The notes under the pieces: generated by a model
Databases searched by the model: none
What the model was told of the DNA's origin: nothing
Seen by the model: the letters and a program-made list of their open reading frames with translations, nothing else
Part shown: positions 6,638-12,661 of the stretch, in pieces
Layout: the number at the start of each line of letters is the position of its first letter
Position numbering within the stretch: the first letter of the stretch is position 1
NCBI GenBank assembly: GCA_045586785.1
Contig: JAZNBA010000067.1
Coordinates: 1 to 16,432 of the forward strand
DNA length: 16,432 bases
From: UMGS1002 sp045586785
GTDB taxonomy: Bacteria > Bacillota > Clostridia > Oscillospirales > CAG-272
Direction of reading: 5' to 3'
Program-made: the position numbers and the translations under genes

Positions 6638-8035
6638 TCAGAATACAAAATATTTAAACGCCTGAACCGCATACTGCGGGTACTGAGGCAGACAGTATAT
6701 AATGGTCGCGACAAACAAAGCCAGCAAAGCAATAACGCTGACCGCTTCTGTTACAGGGCGCATTTTGACCGGCAGCTTTGACAGTATCACGTCGCCGTGA
6801 TAGGTAAGCGGCAGGAACACAAGCGCAAATACAGTGCTTATAATATATTTGCTACCCGACATAACAATGTAAACGTAATAAATATGATAATCGTTTGCCA
6901 CTATCGATATCGAGCTCAAAAGCTCAAAGAAAGAACCGACAGATCCCGACACGCCTGCCATCCATACGCCCGCGACCAAGAAGAATGTAACAAAAAAACC
7001 TATCGGACGCAATAACTTTTTTGACTTCATAAGCTCGTCTGCTCCCGCAGCGGACAGCACAAAGGAAACCGCAGCCGCGATCAACGCCATAATAAACACG
7101 GCAAGCGTGAAGTCTGCCCAGAGCGAGATAAATATGATAGTCAATGCGCCGGATACCGCCCTTGCAACAGGCTTTCCTGACAGATGGATAAATTTCATCA
7201 AAGGCGAAATTACGTAATCGTCAAGCCATGAGCCGAGTCCCATAAAAATTCGCCCGAAATACATTGCGGGAGAATACGAGGGCAATATACCGCCAAAATC
7301 CCGCGGTATGGCTATTCCGAACATTCGCGCAATTCCAACGCCCATGTCCGCCCATCCCGCAAACGCAAAATACACGGCAAGAAACAGGCAAAGTATCGCA
7401 AACAGTCCGAATGCGAGATTGGGAGCATTATTACTGGTCTCAAGTATCAACTCATAGGACTCCATAAGTACAGTAGCCAGCGCCATGCGTTCTATCAATC
7501 CGACAGAAAACATTTTGACACCGACAACAAAATCATTAATACTGTATTTCGCCTCAGATATGTATTTTTGGAAATCCTTATATTTAATGACGGGACCCGC
7601 TATCATCACGGGGAAAAACATCATATAAAGCAATGCGTCATCAATGCGCGCGGGCGAGGCATGCTTACGAGATATATCAATGATGTACGACGCGCCGCCA
7701 AGCAGCCAGACAGCGCTGCCGAGCGGGAACGTAAACCATTCAATATATGTATGCATAAAGCGAAATGCTATAAACAATGCGGTATATCCGAGCAGGGCGA
7801 CAAGACCAATATAGCGGAAGCTTGTGCGCGCCGCCAATTTGCCCGCAAAATATGTAAGCACGGAAACGGCGGCCAAAATACCTATTGACAAAGGGTTACG
7901 AAGGTTCGCAAGTATGTAGAACACCGCCGATATCAAAAGCAAAAGCCACCGACGGTATTTTTGAGGTGTCAGATAAAATGCCGCAAGCGACAACGGCAGC
8001 ATAAGAAACAAAAATGCCACAGACGTATAAAGCAC
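6638..8035 (-). CDS. MBOAT family membrane protein (AlgI/DltB-like), active-site His missing
   Basis: A 465-aa polytopic membrane protein, of normal length for AlgI-like O-acyltransferases, which carry acyl groups across the membrane to an extracellular partner. Family blocks seen are MLYTSVAFLFLMLPL at the start, MMFFPVMIAGPVIKY (138-152), FAFAGWADMGVGIARMFG (223-240) and LGSWLDDYVISPL (267-279). Active relatives read FWRRWHISLGSW before the last block; here it is YFGRIFMGLGSW, with F264 in the His position. The LWHG motif is SLWADF, with A307 in place of the catalytic His. The frame is intact and has a promoter and an AGGAGGTG ribosome site, so this is not simple decay. It is the first gene of an operon with the AlgJ-like partner. 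Confidence 0.88.
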   Translation of the reverse strand: MLYTSVAFLFLMLPLSLAAFYLTPQKYRRWLLLLISAVFYILANLRNPLSIGILAAVSVLTYFAGKLAARTSFRYIGLVALLGYTALFIAFRFMHTYIEWFTFPLGSAVWLLGGASYIIDISRKHASPARIDDALLYMMFFPVMIAGPVIKYKDFQKYISEAKYSINDFVVGVKMFSVGLIERMALATVLMESYELILETSNNAPNLAFGLFAILCLFLAVYFAFAGWADMGVGIARMFGIAIPRDFGGILPSYSPAMYFGRIFMGLGSWLDDYVISPLMKFIHLSGKPVARAVSGALTIIFISLWADFTLAVFIMALIAAAVSFVLSAAGADELMKSKKLLRPIGFFVTFFLVAGVWMAGVSGSVGSFFELLSSISIVANDYHIYYVYIVMSGSKYIISTVFALVFLPLTYHGDVILSKLPVKMRPVTEAVSVIALLALFVATIIYCLPQYPQYAVQAFKYFVF

Positions 8036-8064
8036 ATTAACACCTCCTAAAAATTATATATATT

Positions 8065-8093
8065 ATTTTAACACATATCTTTGTATCTTTCAA
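8065..8093 (-). promoter_or_regulatory. Promoter of the MBOAT-AlgJ-like-Rrf2 operon
   Basis: On the minus strand, TTGAAA (8093-8088), a 17-nt spacer and TAAAAT (8070-8065), with TG one base before the -10 (extended -10). The AGGAGGTG ribosome site is at 8041-8048, directly before the ATG region at 8035. Confidence 0.6.
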
Positions 8094-8135
8094 GTTATTT
8101 ATTTAAAGAATTTTACGGTAATGGCGGTAAATATA

Positions 8136-8519
8136 TCAAATTTGGTTTTTCCGAACAGTTTCATACAGCTTTTTGGCATACTGTAAGCGTCTGTATATGG
8201 TCCGCTCGTCGCAATGCGACTCATACGCCAGCCTCCGTATTCGGTAAGTTATATCGTTTTTGCGCGGTCTGCGACCTACTCCGTAAAAATAAACAGCGCG
8301 TATCGCCGCGATGCACTCCTCTCTTTCCGATGCTCGCAGCAATCTGAGCGTATCGTATACCGCCAGCATATCAAGCGCCGCTGTGCTTGTCGCGCACATT
8401 CCCCGTATGCACTCATATACTTCAAACACGTTCAACACGCGGCGGTCAAGTCCAAGCACTGCATACCGCCTGAACGCGGTATAGGCATCGGACGCGCCGC
8501 GTCTGTATCTTTGTACCAT
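8136..8519 (-). CDS. Small HTH protein, sigma-region-4/ArpU-like tail, LexA-box promoter
   Basis: I do not recognise a named family. The 127-aa product is basic and mostly helical. Residues 84-124 (RRPRKNDITYRIRRLAYE, then CDERTIYRRLQYAKKLYE) read as a helix-turn-helix of the kind seen in sigma-factor region 4 and phage ArpU/RinA-type activators. The first 80 residues (repeated Tyr/Arg helices) have no clear match. I chose ATG 8519, which sits behind GGGGAGGT; a TTG five codons upstream is inside that ribosome site. The promoter is a perfect TTGACA-17-TATAAT with a LexA-type palindrome between the hexamers, so expression is probably induced by DNA damage. It is divergent from the HPr-like gene. 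A phage-derived activator is one possibility. Confidence 0.65.
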   Translation of the reverse strand: MVQRYRRGASDAYTAFRRYAVLGLDRRVLNVFEVYECIRGMCATSTAALDMLAVYDTLRLLRASEREECIAAIRAVYFYGVGRRPRKNDITYRIRRLAYESHCDERTIYRRLQYAKKLYETVRKNQI

Positions 8520-8546
8520 GATAAACCTCCCCAAAATATATATTCA

Positions 8547-8575
8547 ATTATAGAACACTTGTTCGATATTGTCAA
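8547..8575 (-). promoter_or_regulatory. Consensus promoter of the HTH gene, occupied by a LexA-type box
   Basis: On the minus strand, TTGACA (8575-8570), a 17-nt spacer and TATAAT (8552-8547): both hexamers perfect. Such a strong promoter for a small regulator suggests it is normally kept off, which fits the repressor palindrome within the spacer. Confidence 0.85.
8552..8565 (-). promoter_or_regulatory. Putative LexA (DinR) SOS box
   Basis: CGAACAAGTGTTCT matches the Gram-positive SOS box pattern CGAACRNRYGTTYC at all but the last defined base. Its GAACA/TGTTC arms are perfect inverted repeats. It fills the space between -35 and -10, the classic place for repression. The match is to a remembered consensus; no scoring was run. 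Confidence 0.7.
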
Positions 8576-8582
8576 TAGACAA

Positions 8583-8614
8583 CGGCTAAAAAGCCGCATT
8601 TGTGCACAAAATGC
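8583..8614. promoter_or_regulatory. Palindromes between the divergent HTH and HPr-like promoters
   Basis: A small hairpin CGGCT-AAAA-AGCCG (8583-8596) is followed at once by the 12-bp perfect palindrome TTTGTGCACAAA (8599-8610), which extends imperfectly to GCA...ATGC. It lies midway between the two facing -35 boxes (8575 and 8634). An operator for a dimeric regulator is a reasonable reading; the protein is unknown. Confidence 0.35.
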
Positions 8615-8633
8615 CAAAATATATGTAAACATA

Positions 8634-8662
8634 TTGACAATATTGAAAATTTGTGATATAAT
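8634..8662 (+). promoter_or_regulatory. Consensus sigma-A promoter of the HPr-like gene
   Basis: TTGACA (8634-8639), a 17-nt spacer and TATAAT (8657-8662), both perfect. The leader is about 57 nt and ends with CAGGAGG at 8710-8716 before the ATG at 8726. Confidence 0.85.
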
Positions 8663-8725
8663 TTTAGTACAAACAATAAGCGGTATAATTTATATCGCGC
8701 AACAAAAAATCAGGAGGCTTAACCG

Positions 8726-8956
8726 ATGAAAACAGCACAAATCAAACTTTCCACCATTCGTGACGTTCAGGCGTTCGTAGGTATCGCAACCGCATTTGAC
8801 GGAGATATCGATCTCTCGTCCGGTCGTTATGTGGTCGATGCAAAATCGATCATCGGTATCTTCAGTCTCGACCTTCTCTCCCCCATCACCGTCACCGTTC
8901 ACTCGGGCGACGCAGATAAGCTGTTCGCACAGCTGGATGCTTTTCTTGTAAAATAA
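8726..8956 (+). CDS. HPr-like protein lacking the phosphorylatable histidine
   Basis: A 76-aa protein with the HPr fold pattern. The segment VVDAKSIIGIFSLDL (36-50) matches the HPr block around regulatory Ser46 (here S41), and the C-terminal helix DADKLFAQLDAFL is in place. The PTS active-site region, normally GIHARPA, reads STIRDVQAFV, with T10 near the His15 position. The only His in the protein is H59, far from that site. It therefore cannot carry phosphate between Enzyme I and Enzyme II, but could still be a target of HPr kinase or partner of CcpA, as Crh is in bacilli. Such His-less HPr paralogues occur in clostridia. It is monocistronic, between a consensus promoter and a strong terminator. 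Confidence 0.82.
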   Translation: MKTAQIKLSTIRDVQAFVGIATAFDGDIDLSSGRYVVDAKSIIGIFSLDLLSPITVTVHSGDADKLFAQLDAFLVK

Positions 8957-8971
8957 GAGAACTGAAGATAT

Positions 8972-9014
8972 AAAAAACACAAGCGAGCCGTTTTTCGGCT
9001 CGCTTGTGTTTTTT
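8972..9014. terminator. Bidirectional terminator
   Basis: A 19-bp perfect stem (A6 then CACAAGCGAGCCG and its complement ending in T6) with a T5 loop. It serves both the HPr-like gene and the minus-strand surface-protein gene that ends at 9020. Confidence 0.92.
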
Positions 9015-9019
9015 GTTTA

Positions 9020-10024
9020 TCAATACTGTTTTTTCTTAAGTACAACAATTCCTGCAATTGCGATAATTCCGACAATTGCGGTAATGCTTCCTCCGCATCC
9101 GCCTGTGGTTGCAGGTGCCTCGGTGGTAACTGCGGGAGCTGTAGTTTCTGCCTGTGCCACGGTGGTTTCGGGAGTAGCGGTGGTTACAACAGCCTCTGTA
9201 GTGGTTTCAACGGGGGCTGTTGTGGTTTCAACGGCAACCGTGGTGGTCTCAACGGGAGTTGTAGTGGTTTCGGGAGCAGCGGTGGTGGTATCTGCCGCGG
9301 TGGTTTCCGCAGGTGCCGCATTACCGGAGTAAGATGTGTTGGCATATTCGCCGGAGTAAGCGGTATAATCTATACCCGCAACAACTCTGATATACTCAAA
9401 ATCAATACCCGCTCTGTTTATCATAAAGAATATTTTGCCGGGATTTGCGGGGGTGTTGGTGGTAGATGTAAGCGTTACAGCCTCGTGACCGTCAACCTGA
9501 ACGGTTGCCTGATAAAAGATACCGTCCTTGATCATAACCTTCATATTGACCCATTCACCCATTACCCACTGCGAAGCATTGCTGAGATTGCCGAATCTAT
9601 CAAACTGACCGTTATTCAGATTGTAACGAAGATTGCAGTCTGTTCTTGTGTTGCCTTCGCCGAAGCCGACTACAAGACCGCCCTGTCTGTAGGTTGCGGG
9701 GTCGGTAAAGCAGAATCTGACTTCAACCGAGAAGGTGGTTACCTCGTAAGGGAGAATATCGGGAAGAATAAACTTCTGGTAGTCGGGAGCCGCTATGGAA
9801 TGTGTGGACAGATATCCTGTATAGGGGTCAATATCCATCATAAAATTAGCATCAACATTATCAGCCTTTGTAATACCTGTTGCGTTGAGATCTACATCTT
9901 TGCTAAAATGCTGGTAGTAGAAAACGTAACCGGAAGCGTATGCTCCCTGAGATGCGCCGACTGTCAGGCTCATGCAAAAGAGTACTGATGTTATGGCAAG
10001 CAAAAGGGCAATTATTTTTTTCAT
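9020..10024 (-). CDS. Exported LamG-like protein with Thr-rich stalk and GGCGG C-terminal anchor
   Basis: A 334-aa exported protein. It has a signal peptide (MKKIIALLLAITSVLFCMSL, cleavage probably after VGA). A beta-strand-rich domain of about 190 residues resembles concanavalin-type/LamG folds (VTFSVEVRFCFTDPATYRQGG, FEYIRVVAGI). A stalk of about 75 residues repeats ETTT/VETTT units and is likely extended and open to O-glycosylation. The end reads ATTGGCGGS, a hydrophobic helix and KKKQY. The last part has the tripartite form of a sorting signal (short motif, membrane helix, basic tail) but GGCGG replaces LPxTG. It begins 14 nt after the solute-binding protein gene and is surely co-transcribed. 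Surface binding of a glycan or cell-wall ligand is an inference. Confidence 0.78.
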   Translation of the reverse strand: MKKIIALLLAITSVLFCMSLTVGASQGAYASGYVFYYQHFSKDVDLNATGITKADNVDANFMMDIDPYTGYLSTHSIAAPDYQKFILPDILPYEVTTFSVEVRFCFTDPATYRQGGLVVGFGEGNTRTDCNLRYNLNNGQFDRFGNLSNASQWVMGEWVNMKVMIKDGIFYQATVQVDGHEAVTLTSTTNTPANPGKIFFMINRAGIDFEYIRVVAGIDYTAYSGEYANTSYSGNAAPAETTAADTTTAAPETTTTPVETTTVAVETTTAPVETTTEAVVTTATPETTVAQAETTAPAVTTEAPATTGGCGGSITAIVGIIAIAGIVVLKKKQY

Positions 10025-10038
10025 GATCTTTATACTCC

Positions 10039-11547
10039 TTATTCTGTTAATTTACTGCGTAGTTCTGTTATCGTTGTAATGGCAGAACCCGAGAATTTAG
10101 CCACTGTGGACTCAATATTAGTTCGTCCTCCACCTACACACCATGTTATCTGGTCAACAAGTGTGGAGCCAAGACCAAGAATTACAAATGTATCAAGGCT
10201 TCTTGTTTCTCTCATGATCTCAAGCATTGCAATATCATTTGCGGTATCATCGCCGGTACCCTTAAGGGAAACTCTGCTGCCGTAGTATACGTCAGCCATT
10301 GTAAGATGAGCTTCATACGAAAGCGCATCCATAATAAGTCCTATATCCTCAGGGGAAGAATTGGTCGTGGGTATGGTGAAAACAGGAAGATAGTTTATCA
10401 TAGTAGTATGATAGCTTTCCTGAGTTTCGGAGAATTTAGGATAAGGCAGCATACCGTAGTTCATGCCGACACCTCTGAGCTTTTGAGCAAGCTGTATCTC
10501 TGCTCCGCAGAAAACGCTTCTCGCGTCCATAAACATCTGGTCGTATGCCTTGCCGGTACCCGTGCTGGGATCTGCGTAAAAATATGTTCCTGCCTCACCG
10601 CAGAATTCAGCAAGCTTTAACGTTCTGTCGGTAAATCCTACCTCGGAGCAAGCAAGATAAGGAAGATCGGACGCGTCCTTACCGCCGAATAAAGCTTCTA
10701 TGCCAAACAAAAGCTTGGGAATGCCGTCCTTAAAGGTTGCGTAGCCGTAAACACACTGACCTGCAGCGTTATAGTCCCACGATTCATCGGGGCCCAGCGT
10801 GCACGCCTGAGCCGCAATGGTACGCAGCTGATCAAGTGTCCACTTGCCGTCCTTGACTAACTGATAAGGCGCTTCAATGCCTCTGTCCTTCAAGATTTCG
10901 GCATTGAAATAAATGCACCATACGCCGTCAAAGCTCATAAGCTGGAGGTCGCTTGCAGCAAAATAATGTGTATTGTCAAGCGACGAAACATCCAGTAGGT
11001 CCTGTGCCCAATATGTACGCTCGAGATGGATGTTTTCTACCGAATCAAGAGGAATAAATGAGTTGTCCAGTATGCCGGCAATGGTTTCGTCGGCACGCTG
11101 ATAAGCTGCATCATAAGCATACTCACCGCTGAGAATGGTTTTGTCTAGCTCCTTTTTTAAGTCATATATAGATACATTGGTTTCGACTATATTACAATCA
11201 AATGCATCCTCTATTTTTGACTGTCTGAGGAATGTAGCATCGTTTACTTCCTCACCGGTCATGCTATCCGCGGTAATGTACGCGATCATATTCCACTGAT
11301 CGCGGGTGCAGTTGAGTATGTTGAACTCCTTGCCGCCGAATTTTACATTGTCCGGATAAATAAATTCATTGGGGTCAACGGTAGTTTCGGGTATCGGCTC
11401 CGTAGTTGTGTCTGCGGTGGCGCTGTCCTTACCCTCGTCCACATCGTCGACGGGATCATCAACGTTGCTGCAGGCAGCAAACACGGTAAGCAAGGTCATG
11501 CAAACAAGCATCATTGCCAAAAGTCTCAACAAAAACCTGTTCTTCAT
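10039..11547 (-). CDS. Extracellular solute-binding lipoprotein (ABC sugar-type, family 1-like)
   Basis: A 502-aa lipoprotein with signal peptide and lipobox TVFAAC (Cys26), then a short Thr/Asp-rich linker and a large two-lobe binding domain. Features typical of the long SBPs of Oscillospiraceae are FGGKEFNIL near residue 70, VNDATFLRQSKIEDAFDCNI near 110, the KDGKWTLDQLRTIAAQA helix near 235, and GMLPYPKFSETQESYHTT near 375. AAGGAGGTAA precedes the ATG. No permease or ATPase gene is in the window, so the protein either uses transporters encoded elsewhere or acts as a ligand sensor with its operon partner. An AraC regulator reads divergently 195 nt away, the usual setting for ligand-induced control. 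Lobe assignments are by eye. Confidence 0.88.
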   Translation of the reverse strand: MKNRFLLRLLAMMLVCMTLLTVFAACSNVDDPVDDVDEGKDSATADTTTEPIPETTVDPNEFIYPDNVKFGGKEFNILNCTRDQWNMIAYITADSMTGEEVNDATFLRQSKIEDAFDCNIVETNVSIYDLKKELDKTILSGEYAYDAAYQRADETIAGILDNSFIPLDSVENIHLERTYWAQDLLDVSSLDNTHYFAASDLQLMSFDGVWCIYFNAEILKDRGIEAPYQLVKDGKWTLDQLRTIAAQACTLGPDESWDYNAAGQCVYGYATFKDGIPKLLFGIEALFGGKDASDLPYLACSEVGFTDRTLKLAEFCGEAGTYFYADPSTGTGKAYDQMFMDARSVFCGAEIQLAQKLRGVGMNYGMLPYPKFSETQESYHTTMINYLPVFTIPTTNSSPEDIGLIMDALSYEAHLTMADVYYGSRVSLKGTGDDTANDIAMLEIMRETRSLDTFVILGLGSTLVDQITWCVGGGRTNIESTVAKFSGSAITTITELRSKLTE

Positions 11548-11741
11548 GTTTAAACAATTACCTCCTTAAATTTATATACAGATGGTATTTTGCTACGGGT
11601 TCAAAGCCTATGACCCATAGTATGTAATAAGTTTATCATATGCGCACAAAAATTCAAGCCATTTCAGCACAAATCTATGGACATTTATTGCGAATTGTGG
11701 TATAATTCGTGTATAATAACACTGTTCATGGGGGTGAGTTT
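11548..11741. promoter_or_regulatory. Divergent control region between SBP operon and AraC gene
   Basis: This 194-bp intergenic region is shared by the two units. It contains the AraC promoter on the right and no good consensus promoter towards the SBP gene, which suggests an activated promoter. GCACAAA occurs twice in direct orientation at 11644-11650 and 11667-11673 (23 nt apart, about two helical turns), as AraC-type half sites often do. An imperfect hairpin GGGTTCA...TGACCC lies near 11591-11611. Assignment as AraC binding sites is inference. Confidence 0.35.
11698..11706 (+). promoter_or_regulatory. Extended -10 promoter of the AraC-type gene
   Basis: TG-G-TATAAT at 11698-11706 is a good extended -10; no clear -35 lies 17 nt upstream. 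Transcription would start at about 11713, inside the longer open frame, which supports the later GTG start for the gene. Confidence 0.55.
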
Positions 11742-12545
11742 GTGGGATTTATATATCAATGGGATATTCATAAGAAAAAAATACGTGTCGGAACAAGCCG
11801 AAATCCGGGGTATTCCGAGCATTTTCACAATTATCTTGAATTTATATATCTTCTGGAAGGCAATTATTCCATAAAAATTGACGGCACGCTTTACCAGCTG
11901 TCCAAGGGCGATTTCGTGGTGCTGTTTCCTTACCAGCTTCATGAGCTGATATCCACAACGGGCGATAATTATGAGCTGGTATGCGTTGCCAGCCCCGATG
12001 TTTTTGCGGAATACAGCGATGTGATCAAAAACTCCATTTGCACGTCATCCGTCATAAAAAGTGATCGTTTAAGCGAAGAATGTAAATTCCTTTTGAAGTG
12101 GATATCGGGCACCAGGTCACACATGGACGACGTTTTTCGCTTGCGAAAAATGCTTCTTTGCCTGATTTTCAGAGAATGTACCCAGATGTGCCAGCTGATA
12201 CCGCGAAGTGAGCTTAACATGACAAGTATCCAGAGAATACTTAAATACTGCGACGAAAACTATCTTTCCGACAACATTTCCCTCGACACCATAAGCAAGT
12301 CGCTCGGTCTAAACAGGCACCATATATCTCACCTTATATCAGACAACCTGAATGTAAACTTTTCCACATACATAAGCGAGCTGAGAATAAACCACGCATG
12401 CAAGCTGCTTGACACCACCAATATGTCCATAACAAGCATATCCATGGAATGCGGCTTCGGGTCAATAAGAAATTTCAACCGGATATTTATGAAAATCAAA
12501 TCGACCACCCCGGGCGAGTATAAGGCGCGCCACAATTCAAATTAA
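11742..12545 (+). CDS. AraC family transcriptional regulator
   Basis: A 267-aa regulator with an N-terminal cupin sensor (HFHNYLEFIYLLEGNYSIKI, then LSKGDFVVLFPYQLHEL) and two C-terminal AraC helix-turn-helix units (SLDTISKSLGLNRHHISHLI and SITSISMECGFGSIRNFNRI, closing with TTPGEYKARH). The start is GTG 11742 behind GGGGGTGA; an earlier GTG at 11709 would overlap the -10 box and lacks a ribosome site. It is divergent from the solute-binding lipoprotein operon and is followed 116 nt later by the MBL-fold lipoprotein gene, so either or both are likely targets. The cupin pocket suggests a small sugar-like effector, which is inference from the family. Confidence 0.93.
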   Translation: MGFIYQWDIHKKKIRVGTSRNPGYSEHFHNYLEFIYLLEGNYSIKIDGTLYQLSKGDFVVLFPYQLHELISTTGDNYELVCVASPDVFAEYSDVIKNSICTSSVIKSDRLSEECKFLLKWISGTRSHMDDVFRLRKMLLCLIFRECTQMCQLIPRSELNMTSIQRILKYCDENYLSDNISLDTISKSLGLNRHHISHLISDNLNVNFSTYISELRINHACKLLDTTNMSITSISMECGFGSIRNFNRIFMKIKSTTPGEYKARHNSN

Positions 12546-12611
12546 AATAAAACATCACTTTTTGTCCATATTCTCCCTGTATCTTGTCTTGTTGTCAATT
12601 TGAGATCATGT

Positions 12612-12617
12612 TATAAT
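12612..12617 (+). promoter_or_regulatory. -10 element before the MBL lipoprotein gene
   Basis: A perfect TATAAT, with TTGTTG at 12589-12594 at 17-nt spacing and a better hexamer TTGTCA (12592-12597) at only 14 nt. It is a likely but suboptimal promoter, and suits a gene that needs an activator. Confidence 0.45.
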
Positions 12618-12661
12618 ATTTACACTGCGTGTATCTTATAGTTACGATAGAGGTGATTTTT

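Noticed and set aside
9140..9300. Repetitive DNA resembling a CRISPR or tandem repeat array
   Set aside because: The repeats are variable in length and encode the ETTT stalk; there are no constant repeats separated by unique spacers.
9006..9332. Plus-strand open frame of Val/Ser/Ala repeats
   Set aside because: It is the antisense of the Thr-rich stalk of the minus-strand surface protein; repeated codons there keep the opposite frame open, and no ribosome site is present.
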